DNA of 17,312 bases from the NCBI GenBank assembly GCA_036506155.1, contig DASXSF010000026.1, positions 1 through 17,312 of the forward strand, in the 5' to 3' direction. Origin of the DNA: DASXRA01 sp036506155. Its GTDB lineage: Bacteria > Actinomycetota > Actinomycetes > Mycobacteriales > Jatrophihabitantaceae. Shown one piece after another: positions 1 through 7,119 of the stretch; position 1 is the first letter of the stretch, and each line of letters begins with the position of its first letter. The notes below the pieces were generated by a model. It searched no databases, was not told the origin of the DNA, and worked only from the letters and a program-made list of their open reading frames with translations. A program made the position numbers and the translations under genes.

Positions 1-1
1 C

Positions 2-406
2 GGATTGACGGTCGATGCCTACGTGCACTTCAATCTCGCCAGCAACTACGAGCTCATCAAGACCAGCACGCTCAGCCAGGCGGACCTGTTCCGAGTCGAA
101 GGCGCCATCGCCATCGTCGCCGCGCTGCTACTTGTGGTCCGGCCGCGTCGCTACACCGCAGCGATCGCTGCCGTGGTCGCAGGCTCCGCACTACTGGTGC
201 TGTTGCTCTACCGCTACAACGACATCGGCCAACTCGGCCCCATCCCATCGATGTATGAGCCCATCTGGTACACCAAGAAAACCGTCGCCGCATTCGCCGA
301 AGGCGCCGCGCTGATCGCCGCCGTGGCGCTGCTGTTGGTCCTGTGGGCACAGTCCGCCCGAACCGTTGATGACGCCCGCGAGCAAGCGGACAACCCGCAG
401 CCGTGA
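2..406 (+). CDS. Small membrane protein, 5' partial
   Basis: The reading frame is open to the left edge, so the gene is probably cut by the window; a TTG at 5 is the first possible start but nothing supports it. The visible 130 or so residues hold three hydrophobic segments (about residues 31-45, 50-68 and 100-114) separated by short charged loops, with a conserved-looking loop containing MYEPIWYTKK between the second and third. The start region (DAYVHFNLASNYE) looks like the extracytoplasmic loop of a four-helix membrane protein, so one helix is probably missing upstream. The C-terminal tail is short and charged. I recall similar actinobacterial hypothetical membrane proteins with the DAYVH/YEP pattern but know of no assigned function. 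The gene stands alone; the next 430 bases carry no recognisable gene. Confidence 0.7.
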   Translation, partial: GLTVDAYVHFNLASNYELIKTSTLSQADLFRVEGAIAIVAALLLVVRPRRYTAAIAAVVAGSALLVLLLYRYNDIGQLGPIPSMYEPIWYTKKTVAAFAEGAALIAAVALLLVLWAQSARTVDDAREQADNPQP

Positions 407-837
407 AAATGAGATGTCGCCGACTGCGACGTCGGCGAGCAATGACCTCATCGCACCGACCTCGACAGCGGGACGGCCTCGTCTGATCGCATCTGAACGA
501 TGACCACGTGCCACAAGCGTGTGGCTACCGGGCACACCGCAGCGCGCCCGCGTCGGCGCTTCGATGCGCGACGTGACCCAGCTCTGTTGCGTTGATCGAC
601 CGCAAGACGACGGGGCAGATTCGAGCGAACGTCGCAACCCTCAGCGGAACGCCCGGCCGTTTCATGCTGACTAATGTCACGCAGGTTGCTGCGCCGCCGT
701 CAGCGAGGGCCGGGGTGGTTTCGCGAGGGCGGAGCCGGCCTTGACCGCCCCGAGTGCAGGTGAGAGGTTAGCTCTCGACCTCACGAGCCTGGCGCGGGGC
801 ACCGCGTCGAGGGGCCCGCCGTCCGATGGAGGCTCTC
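407..837. other. Non-coding stretch before the coiled-coil gene
   Basis: No convincing reading frame was found on either strand. A small hairpin (GCCACA, loop AGCG, TGTGGC) lies at 510-525. At about 580-598 the sequence GCTCTGTTGCGTTGATCG resembles the terminal inverted repeats of the IS6-like elements seen near 10117 and 17174, but no transposase lies next to it. The last 100 bases should contain the promoter for the gene starting at 838; I see no clear -35/-10 pair. Confidence 0.4.
580..598 (+). repeat. Possible solo IS6-type inverted repeat
   Basis: The sequence GCTCTGTTGCGTTGATCG shares CTGTTGCGTTG with the inverted repeats at 10097-10117 (reverse strand) and 17174-17196. The core GGCTCTGTTGC is the usual start of IS6-family ends. 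No transposase piece is adjacent on either side, so if it is real it is a relic left by deletion. A chance match of this length cannot be excluded. Confidence 0.3.
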
Positions 838-1272
838 ATGACCGTATCCGAGAAGGTCGATGCCCTGCAGAAGCGAGTCGCCGATTTGAAGAGTTCATTC
901 GAGGCGGCACGCACCGAAACCAACGAACAGGTCCGCGACCGAATCACCAAGGTGAAGGCCGATGCCGCTCGGGCACAGGACGAGGCGAACGCGAAGGCTG
1001 CGGCGGCTGCTGACAAGGCGCAAAGCCGGTGGGCGGCGATAAGGGCGGACGTCTCGGCGAAAGTGAGTCAGATGCAGGAGGACATCGACCGCAAACGTGA
1101 CGAGCATGACGTCAAGGCCGCCCAAAGGGATGCCGACAACGCTGAGGATAACGCCTTGGATGCGCTCGATTTCGCTGCCTGGGCCGTCGATCAAGCCGAT
1201 ATGGCCGTGCTCGATGCGATAGATGCCAGGGCGTGGGCCGACGCCCGCGCCGCCGCGTCATCGTCAGGCTGA
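838..1272 (+). CDS. Coiled-coil protein of unknown function
   Basis: This encodes a 144-residue, highly charged, Ala-rich protein with no hydrophobic segment or signal peptide, so it is probably cytoplasmic. Residues 1-95 read as a long amphipathic helix (SEKVDALQKRVADLKSSFEA, later EDIDRKRDEHDVKAAQRDAD) with heptad-like spacing, and the C-terminal 45 residues (ALDFAAWAVDQADMAVLDAI) form a second, more hydrophobic helix. The ATG at 838 was chosen because GGAGG (829-833) lies four bases upstream; the ATG at 826 would put that motif inside the gene. The next gene (1370) follows on the same strand after about 100 bases and also encodes an Ala-rich helical protein, so the two may be co-transcribed. 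No family was recognised; a structural, membrane-associated or stress role is only a guess. Confidence 0.72.
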   Translation: MTVSEKVDALQKRVADLKSSFEAARTETNEQVRDRITKVKADAARAQDEANAKAAAAADKAQSRWAAIRADVSAKVSQMQEDIDRKRDEHDVKAAQRDADNAEDNALDALDFAAWAVDQADMAVLDAIDARAWADARAAASSSG

Positions 1273-1369
1273 CCCTCCAAAGACCGAGTCCCCCGACGCT
1301 CGCGTGCAGCGCTGGTCCGTGCGTTCGTTGAGGCTGCGGTCGGGAATCGAGACCACAGGAGGATGGGCG

Positions 1370-1597
1370 ATGAGCGCAACGGCACGGACGATCTTGCGCG
1401 CCGCGCTGCTAGCCGCGGCCGCAGCGGCCCTGATGGCTGCGGCGGCGCAGCTTCGCGAGACGCGGACGCTGGCCGATCAGACCGTCGCAGAGATCGAGGA
1501 TCAAATCGCGGCGCTGGATCCCGCGACACGAGCGGCCGTGCTCGGACGACTGACGGCGGACGCCGCAAAACAAGCGAAGGCACGGATCGACCGGTAG
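1370..1597 (+). CDS. Tiny membrane-anchored helical protein
   Basis: This encodes 75 residues. The N-terminal part (about residues 8-28, almost all Ala/Leu with a Met) is one hydrophobic helix with a preceding Arg, so it could be an inner-membrane anchor or an uncleaved signal; the remainder is a charged amphipathic helix (TLADQTVAEIEDQIAALDPA) that could form a coiled coil. AGGAGG (1357-1362) lies seven bases before the ATG at 1370, which decides this start over a longer frame beginning at 1223. It follows the coiled-coil gene on the same strand, so the soluble and membrane-anchored helical proteins may be partners; that is inference. Family unknown. Confidence 0.65.
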   Translation: MSATARTILRAALLAAAAAALMAAAAQLRETRTLADQTVAEIEDQIAALDPATRAAVLGRLTADAAKQAKARIDR

Positions 1598-1628
1598 CCA
1601 TCGCGACGTGCCAGTCGCATGCTCGCCG

Positions 1629-1644
1629 ACGACGAGATCGTCGT
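1629..1644 (+). terminator. Weak hairpin after the two helical-protein genes
   Basis: ACGACG, loop AGAT, CGTCGT forms a six-base-pair stem 31 bases after the stop at 1597. There is no T-run, only TCATAAC, so this is a weak candidate for an actinobacterial terminator. Confidence 0.3.
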
Positions 1645-1735
1645 TCATAACACGCCTAGCGCGGTCGGGTGGAACCTCGATGTTCGGCTAAACCTCGCGT
1701 GGGCTCGCATGATTGGGTCGTGCAGGGACTGACTG

Positions 1736-2283
1736 CTGCAGCTCGAGGACCAGGCCATCGTCGAGCTGCGCATGCTGACCGCCCAGCGCGCCGATCTCGC
1801 CGCCGATCGCACCCGGATGATCAATCGGCTACGCGCGCGGCTGCTGAGCGTTTTCCCTGCTCTGGAAAGGGCGTTGGACTTCACCAACCAAGGTCCGCTG
1901 GTGTTGATCAGCCAGTTCCAGACACCCGAAGCTATCCGCGCGATCCGGCCCCACGAGCTCGAGTCATGGCTTCGTAGCCGCAAGGTTCGAGGTGCCGGCA
2001 AGCTCGCGACCGCGGCTGCTCAAGCCGCCGCCGCGCAACGCACCCGCATCCGCGGCGAGGCCATGGCAGCGGCTCTCGTGGCCGACCTCGCCGGCAACGT
2101 CCTCGAGCTCGACCGCCAGCTCGCGTTACTCGACAAGCTCATCTCCGACCGGTTCCGCGCTCACCGACACGCATCGATCATCGCGAGCATGGTCGGTATC
2201 GGCGACCTCCTCGACGCCGAGTTCTTGGCCGCAACCGGCGGCGACATGACCGCCTTCGCGTCGGCGAATCACCTCGCCGGCTG
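1736..2283 (+). pseudogene. IS110-family transposase, internal fragment
   Basis: The frame reads like the middle of an actinobacterial IS110 transposase. It starts just after an in-frame TGA (1730-1732) with QLEDQAIVELRMLTAQRADL and the end of the DEDD nuclease domain (DRTRMINRLRARLLSVFPAL), then a long helical linker, then the Transposase_20 motif (SMVGIGDLLDAEFLAATGGD) and FASANHLAG. About the first third, with most of the DEDD catalytic residues, is missing, and so is the C-terminal Ser-containing region that normally follows (PvprdSG...). At about 2281 the IS110 reading stops and a truncated-hemoglobin frame begins, so the open frame that continues to 2917 is chimeric. The element cannot be active. 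No IS ends were found; IS110 elements often lack clear inverted repeats. Confidence 0.85.
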
Positions 2284-2520
2284 CAGATATACAGCGGCAA
2301 CGGCCCCCACGAGGAGATGGATCGTCGAGCGATCGCCTGCTTCGATCAGGCACTCGCCGATGTCGGCCGTGCCGGCGACGACCGGCTCCGACAGGTGCTG
2401 CACGACTATTTCGCGTGGGCGACCACAACCACGATGTCCCGCTATCACCGGTCCGCCGATGATGTCCCGGACGGGCTGCGTATCCCGCGCTGGTCGTGGG
2501 ACGGACTCGTCAACGAGGCG
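2281..2520 (+). pseudogene. Truncated hemoglobin, C-terminal fragment
   Basis: In frame with the ATG at 2317, the sequence from 2281 reads SGNGPHEEMDRRAIACFDQA, then RLRQVLHDYFAWATTTTMSR and YHRSADDVPDGLRIPRWSWD. I recognise this as the C-terminal half of an actinobacterial truncated (2-on-2) globin of the group II/YjbI type: the helix G/H region and the conserved DGL.IPRWSWDGL tail. The N-terminal half with the heme-contacting distal and proximal residues is absent, replaced directly by the IS110 fragment. The frame runs on to 2628, but nothing after about 2520 resembles the family. No function is likely. Insertion of IS110 followed by a deletion that removed both the IS end and the first half of the globin would explain the join. 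Confidence 0.7.
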
Positions 2521-3863
2521 AGTCCCCACGACACACCTGATCGCAGAACGCCGCGGGGCCAGAACAGCTCCCGCACCAAGGCCTCGATCAGAGCGATCGC
2601 GGTCTTCGGTGTGCGGGGGTCTGGCTGAGCGCCGGGCATCCACCCTGTTGACCCTGAACGTGCAGGACCAGGACCTCGTCTTCGAGACCCAGTGGCCGAT
2701 CGGCACTGAGCGAACCATGGCACTGAGAATCATCGACGACGTACCCGCACAAGCCGGGCGAGCTTTCGTTGACGGGAGCCCGATCGGCCCGCTGCGGCGG
2801 AACGCGCCGGCGCACGACGTCCTCCCGATCACCCGCAACTCCGCGAACCGTCGCCACCCGCGCTCGCAGCCCACGAAGCGGAAGTGCAGCTGCCGACGCG
2901 CATCGCACTGCCAGTGAGCGCGTCAAGATGTAGCGGCAGGAATCGGACGCCACGGATAGGCATTGCTTGCGGTGTCATGGACACGCCTGGCACGAGTGGG
3001 CAGAAGTTGGAGTTTGCGTCCATCACCGTGGTGGACGAGCTCACCGCCGGTGCGTGTGGCGTCGTTATGTGAGGCGCAGTTATCCCGAGCGCTACGCCGC
3101 TGACGGTTGGCCGGCCGCTTCCCATGGGAAACCCGATCATCAAGCCGTACAGCACGCCGAGCGCCGGTTCGCCGCCGTGGGATCTACACGAGATGACACG
3201 GTTTCGGTGATCGGAGTCGCGACCCTGAGCCCTATGGCGCCACTAGGTGGACTTCGACTGGGTGTGCCATTTCGCTGCGGCATTGACCGGCTCGAAGCGA
3301 GCTTGTCCCATCCGGCGATGTCCGGTGGGATGTAGCGACGGATCCACCGGCACGGTGCTCGGCGATGTCGTCGCACGTCCCTAACGTCTAAGCCACGCCG
3401 CCGGGCGCAGTCGCCGTCCGCGAGGCGTTTGCGCAGCGACGATCCCGGCATCGACGAGGTCAGGTCGACTTCGCTGATCATTTCAACTCGCGCCTCAGAT
3501 TGAATGACGACTGGCAGGCGCGTAGCGGACGTGCTCTGCGTCAATGGCACGCATAACGTCGACCGCCGACCTGATCAACACCAGGGCTCGGTGACCGGCA
3601 GTTGCCGTCGCTATGTGCGCGGCTATTGGCAAAGGCGTCTGTGGCTTGGACGCGGAGCGCGGCCATGAGTAGATCGGGCAGCGATTCCGTGCGAGAGCGG
3701 GGCGCTTCGCTCGCCCACTGCGGAGCGTCGGTTGCCGACGTCATGCTCGGGCACGGTCTGGGCATGCAGCCTTCGGGCGATGCCGTGCTGGAGGCGACCG
3801 GACGGCGCCCGGGCACCGTGTTCGCGCCGCCGGGCAGCGCGGCGCGGACACGGTACGGATCGC
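2521..3863. other. 1.3-kb stretch without a recognisable gene
   Basis: Several frames stay open on both strands (for example minus 2829-3155, plus 2967-3335 and minus 3140-3550), but none has a ribosome binding site, a consistent GC3 pattern or a motif I recognise. Short runs look protein-like, such as a plus-strand run ending about 2830 (MALRIIDDVPAQAGRAFVDG) and a minus-strand run around 2600 (TPKTAIALIEALVREL), which suggests scraps of decayed genes. The long minus frame that runs from the OsmC gene down to 3541 is only the frameshifted tail of that gene. Confidence 0.4.
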
Positions 3864-4425
3864 TCAGGCGCGGGCTAGGTCGATCGCGACGGGCACGGGG
3901 TTGCTGACGATGTCCCGGACGGGCGAGTAGCGGGTGAGGCTGGCGAGTTCGGCGAGCTGGTTGTCGTCGAAGTCGCCGGTGACCTTGAGGGTGACGTGGA
4001 TCTGCTCGTAGCCGGGCCGGACATTGCTGTCGAGGCCGAGGAAGCCGTGCACGTCCAGGTCGCCGTAGATCGTGGTCTCCACGCCGTCGAGTGCGATGCC
4101 GCGGGCGGCGGCGTGGTAGACGACCGTGCCTGACAGGCATGCCGCGAGGGCGTGCAGGACGTATTCGACGGTGTTGGGTGCCCGGGTTCTCGCCAAGCAG
4201 GACGGGCGGCTCGTCGGTGTCGACGGTGAACGGCTCGGTGCGGGTGGCGTCTTCTTGGCCGGCGCCGTAGAAGCCCTTGATCGTCGTGCGGCTGTAGCCG
4301 CCGTCGATCCAGTGATTACCCGCCCGAAACTGAAACCGCGCCAGCGCGGGTTCGGCGGTGACGTGGTCGATCGTTGCGGAGAGGCGGTCGAGGTCGACGC
4401 CGTTGACGATGCTGGTGACGGTCAT
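3864..4425 (-). pseudogene. OsmC family protein, one-base frameshift
   Basis: This gene would encode an OsmC/Ohr-family protein of about 186 residues, a family that reduces organic hydroperoxides with a reactive cysteine. It starts at ATG 4425 with AAGGAG upstream (MTVTSIVNGVDLDRLSATID) and reads in one frame to PPVLLGEN (about 4190). The family sequence then resumes one frame over with RAPNTVEYVLHALAACLSGT and continues to the stop at 3864. Removing one C from the run at about 4188-4193 (GAGAACCCGGGCACC) restores the whole protein. The reactive Cys is in ALAACLSG; where Ohr has the resolving Cys before Pro, this copy has Ser (YSPVRDIV). It is divergent from the tetR gene at 4545, which probably controls it. 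Either a recent pseudogene or a sequencing error is possible. Confidence 0.85.
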
Positions 4426-4482
4426 GGTGCGCTCCTTGTTGAGATGGGCTATTTGGCCGGTGGCCTGCCGAAGCCTCCCACC

Positions 4483-4510
4483 GACGTAGCACGATCGGTC
4501 GTGCTAACAA
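4483..4510 (-). promoter_or_regulatory. Candidate promoter of the OsmC gene
   Basis: On the minus strand TTGTTA (4510-4505) and TACGTC (4488-4483) are spaced by 16 bases, giving a plausible -35/-10 pair, although the -10 is a poor match. The first operator palindrome (4488-4505) fills the spacer, which fits repression by the divergent TetR protein. Confidence 0.35.
4488..4505. promoter_or_regulatory. TetR operator copy 1
   Basis: AGCACGATCGGTCGTGCT has seven-base arms AGCACGA/TCGTGCT around TCGG. The same motif recurs at 4515-4532 with centres 27 bases apart. Paired palindromes in a divergent tetR intergenic region are the usual layout of TetR operators. It lies between the candidate -35 and -10 of the OsmC gene. 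Confidence 0.75.
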
Positions 4511-4514
4511 GCAC

Positions 4515-4532
4515 AGTACGACCGGTCGTGCT
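4515..4532. promoter_or_regulatory. TetR operator copy 2
   Basis: AGTACGACCGGTCGTGCT is the second copy, with a fully symmetrical centre CGACCGGTCG and one mismatch in the outer arms (AGTACGA versus TCGTGCT). It ends 12 bases before the tetR start and touches the likely -10 hexamer of tetR, so binding here should produce autorepression. Confidence 0.75.
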
Positions 4533-4537
4533 ATCTT
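4532..4537 (+). promoter_or_regulatory. Candidate -10 of tetR, leaderless start
   Basis: TATCTT lies seven bases upstream of the GTG at 4545, which would place the transcript start at or next to the start codon. No Shine-Dalgarno sequence precedes the GTG, so a leaderless mRNA, common in Actinobacteria, is likely. Confidence 0.4.
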
Positions 4538-4544
4538 TGCAACC

Positions 4545-5201
4545 GTGATTACTGCGACCGGGAACCGGCGCGACCGCACGCCACGGCAGCCGCGGGCCGA
4601 CGGGCAACGCACCCGCGGCGCGATCCTGCGCGCCGCCGCGTCGCTGGCCACCGTCGACGGGCTGGAGGGCCTGTCGATCGGAAACCTGGCCGCCGCGACC
4701 GGCATCAGCAAGAGCGGCCTCTACGCGCACTTCGGCTCCAAGCAGCAACTCCAGCTGGCCACCGTGGAGGAGGCGGAGGGGATCTTCGACGCAGAAGTCG
4801 TCCAGCCCGCGCTCGCGGCCCGCCCCGGCCTGGCCCAGCTGGCGGCGGTATGCGAGGCGTACCTCGACTACCTGCAGCGCCGCGTCTTCCCCGGCGGCTG
4901 CTTCTTCGCCGCCACCGCGCTGGAAATGGGCACCCACCCAGGGCCGGTCAAGGAACGCATCGCTGCCGTCCAGGCCGGTTTCACGGCCAGGCTCCGCGAT
5001 TTCGCGGCCACCGCGCTGGAGCAGCAGGAGCTTCCCGCCCGCGAGGACCCCGACCGCCTCGCCTTCGAGCTGCACGCGATCCTCCTGGCCGCCGACACCA
5101 AATTCGTCCTGCACGACGACCCGGCAGTCCTGGACCTGGCCCGCCAGGTCGTGCGCCAGCGGCTAGGACTCGACGAAGGCAGAAACCTCCGCGAAAGCTG
5201 A
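4545..5201 (+). CDS. TetR family transcriptional regulator
   Basis: This encodes a 218-residue repressor, of typical TetR length. Residues about 20-75 form the DNA-binding domain: TRGAILRAAASLATVDGLEG for helix 1, then LSIGNLAAATGISKSGLYAH with FGSKQQLQLA as the recognition helix and the conserved Y.HF.SK motif. The remainder is the helical ligand-binding and dimerisation domain, containing RVFPGGCFFAATALEMGTHP; the C/F-containing GGCFF segment is seen in many TetR proteins of this subgroup. It is divergent from the OsmC-family gene and two operator palindromes lie between them, so it most likely represses both. The inducer is unknown; a peroxide or electrophile is a guess from the neighbour, and cysteines in the protein (two near residues 102 and 120) would allow redox sensing. 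It starts at GTG 4545, probably leaderless. The frame is intact, unlike its partner. Confidence 0.92.
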   Translation: MITATGNRRDRTPRQPRADGQRTRGAILRAAASLATVDGLEGLSIGNLAAATGISKSGLYAHFGSKQQLQLATVEEAEGIFDAEVVQPALAARPGLAQLAAVCEAYLDYLQRRVFPGGCFFAATALEMGTHPGPVKERIAAVQAGFTARLRDFAATALEQQELPAREDPDRLAFELHAILLAADTKFVLHDDPAVLDLARQVVRQRLGLDEGRNLRES

Positions 5202-5204
5202 CGC

Positions 5205-5220
5205 CGGGGCAACAGCCCCG
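5205..5220 (+). terminator. Hairpin just after tetR
   Basis: CGGGGC, loop AACA, GCCCCG forms a six-base-pair GC-rich stem four bases after the tetR stop. There is no T-run, as is common for actinobacterial terminators. A second inverted pair (GGCCCTG / CAGGGCC, about 5243-5267) follows. Confidence 0.5.
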
Positions 5221-5648
5221 CTTGCCTCTCGGTCGCCGGCCGGGCCCTGAGGATCGGCCGCAGGGCCAAACGCCCCCCGGCCGCGGCCATCTCCATCCGT
5301 TCACCACCGCGTCCACGGTCAACCAGGGCGCGGCAAGCCCACGGCCAACAAATGCCCGCTGATCAGACGCAGACGGCGCGCGACTACCAAATGCACGGCG
5401 AGATCGCGGCGCGTGCCCGATTTCCCAGAACGTCGGCAAGGCCACACAGATCGAGAGGGTTCGCGCGCCGCGTGCTCGGCTGTGGTGCATCGGCTCACGG
5501 TTCCCACATAGCGGATCCTCAACCGCACGTCGGACGCGTTCGGGGTGCCTGGTGTACCGGAATAAGGGCCTGTCCGCATTCGTTTAACCGGTATTAACGC
5601 GCGAGGCGCTTGCTGATGCGCGATTGCGGGTGTGAGACGAGCAAAGCA
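5221..5648. other. Intergenic stretch upstream of the site-2 protease
   Basis: Apart from the inverted pair near 5243-5267 no feature is clear. The open frames on the minus strand here (such as the one ending at 5319) run antisense into the protease gene and have no family signature. The AT-richer patch TTTAACCGGTATTAA (5582-5596) may belong to the protease promoter. Confidence 0.4.
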
Positions 5649-5675
5649 ATGACCAGTCCCGATACGAAGGAGCCG

Positions 5676-6860
5676 ATGAGAGCCAACCCGGTGGCTGCGC
5701 AGCGGCCTGGTGGTCGAGCCGTGCCGGGCATTCCGTTGGGACGGTGGCGCGGCGTGCCGGTGTCCGCTCGCTGGTCGGTGCTGTTCACCCTCGCTCTGTT
5801 CGCGTACATACTCGCCACCTCGGCACTTCCAGCGGCACGACCGGGCGAAGCCACCGGTGCCTACTGGCTCGCTGGGTTGTTCACCGCGACCGTCTTTCTG
5901 GTCACTGTGCTGGCCCACGAGTTCGCCCACGCCGTCGCTGCTCGGCATTACGGGATGCGCGTAAAGGGGATCACCCTGTGGGCGCTGGGCGGCTTCACCG
6001 AGCTCGACGGGGAATCACCGTCACCGCGCGCCGAGGCGCTCGTCGCTGTCGCCGGACCGGCGACCAGCATCGGGCTCGGCGCCGTTAGCGGTGTGCTCGC
6101 GTGGTGGGCCGGAGGTTCGGGCCTGCTTGGTGCCGGGCTGAGCTGGCTGGCAGCCATCAGCGTGCTCCTCGGTGTTTTCAACCTGCTGCCTGGTGCGCCT
6201 TTGGACGGCGGGCGGCTGTTGCGTGCCTTGCTCTGGCGCCACTATCACGACCAGGCCCGGGCCAGCCACGTCGCGGCGCGGGTTGGGCGAGCGCTCGGGT
6301 ACGTCCTGATCGCGCTGGGATTCGTCGAACTCCTCGCCACTCGTTCATTCGCAGGCGTGTGGATCGCCGTCGTCGGCTGGTTCATCGTCGGCGCTGCCAC
6401 CGCCGAAGAGCACGCCGGTCGAGCCGAGGGTCTGAAAGGACTGCGCGTCGATGACGTGATGGCGCACTCGCCGACGGTGTTGCCCGAGTGGTGGACGGTG
6501 GAGCAGGTCCTCGCCCAAGCCGCACCCGATCACGCAGCTACGCAACCCTTCCCGCTAGTGGACTTCGGGGGGCAGGCCACCGGTGCTCTCACCCTCCGCG
6601 ATCTCCAACGGGTCCCAGTCGAGCGGCGCGCGGAAATGCGCATACGCGACGTCGTTCGTGCGCGCCGCGTGCAGCCGCTGATTGTGAGACGGGAGGCCTT
6701 GCTGACCGAGATCGCCCTGCCCATGCGCCAACGCGGAGGCATCGCCGTCGTCGTTGACGACGCGAACCACCCCATAGGCGTCCTCACGGCCGACGACCTG
6801 ACACGGGCCGCGCGATCCGTCGAACTCCACCGTCGCACCGTCGCACCGCATTCGATCTGA
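5676..6860 (+). CDS. Site-2 family zinc metalloprotease with CBS domains
   Basis: This encodes an intramembrane protease (M50 family) of about 394 residues, similar in layout to mycobacterial Rip3-type proteins. It has several hydrophobic segments. The zinc motif HEFAH lies in LVTVLAHEFAHAVAARHYGM at about residue 84, and the third zinc ligand is in LLPGAPLDGGRLLRALLW, the conserved N..PG.PLDGG motif, at about residue 173. The two motifs sit in membrane segments, so cleavage occurs within the membrane. The C-terminal 150 residues hold two CBS domains (VDDVMAHSPTVLPEWWTVEQ and IRDVVRARRVQPLIVRREAL, ending GVLTADDL), which usually bind adenylate nucleotides. Substrate is unknown; anti-sigma factors or membrane sensors are usual for the family. 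ATG 5676 is chosen because AAGGAG (5667-5672) precedes it, though spacing is short; ATG 5649 is the alternative. The gene stands alone and looks intact. Confidence 0.93.
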   Translation: MRANPVAAQRPGGRAVPGIPLGRWRGVPVSARWSVLFTLALFAYILATSALPAARPGEATGAYWLAGLFTATVFLVTVLAHEFAHAVAARHYGMRVKGITLWALGGFTELDGESPSPRAEALVAVAGPATSIGLGAVSGVLAWWAGGSGLLGAGLSWLAAISVLLGVFNLLPGAPLDGGRLLRALLWRHYHDQARASHVAARVGRALGYVLIALGFVELLATRSFAGVWIAVVGWFIVGAATAEEHAGRAEGLKGLRVDDVMAHSPTVLPEWWTVEQVLAQAAPDHAATQPFPLVDFGGQATGALTLRDLQRVPVERRAEMRIRDVVRARRVQPLIVRREALLTEIALPMRQRGGIAVVVDDANHPIGVLTADDLTRAARSVELHRRTVAPHSI

Positions 6861-7119
6861 GCCGGCGTCCTCCGGAGCACACCGTCACGCGTACCGGTGT
6901 CCACACGCGGACAGGAACAGTCCGGACGTGGGCTCGACTGGTTGACCTTCGCCCGGCTGGTGACCCGCCCGGCCGCTCCTCGAGTTCGAGGCACACCGGT
7001 TTGCAGACCGGCGGTGGCGCGCGATCCTGTGCACGACCGCCCGGCTCGCAGATCGGTCGGGGTGTGCCCGCTCGCCGCGCGGAGCGACGACCGGGTCGGG
7101 CTTGTGGAAGCCTTGGTCG
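6861..7119. other. Gap between protease and M20 remnant
   Basis: No gene is seen. CCGGT, loop TTGCAG, ACCGG (6996-7011) is a short hairpin that could be a terminator for the protease gene but lies 135 bases after its stop. Confidence 0.35.

Noticed and set aside
2445..2723. Minus-strand frame with TPKTAIALIEALVREL
   Set aside because: A short protein-like run, but no start signal, no recognised family, and the plus strand carries the globin fragment over part of it.
1772..2917. 381-codon open frame as one transposase gene
   Set aside because: Only the part before about 2283 matches IS110; the remainder runs through the globin fragment in the wrong frame.
3541..4425. 294-codon minus-strand gene
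   Set aside because: After residue 80 it is the out-of-frame tail of the OsmC-like gene with Arg/Pro-rich shadow sequence.
5545..5575. DosR-like box upstream of the site-2 protease
   Set aside because: GGAATAAGGGCCTGTCCG has only a partial resemblance with wrong spacing to the DosR palindrome.
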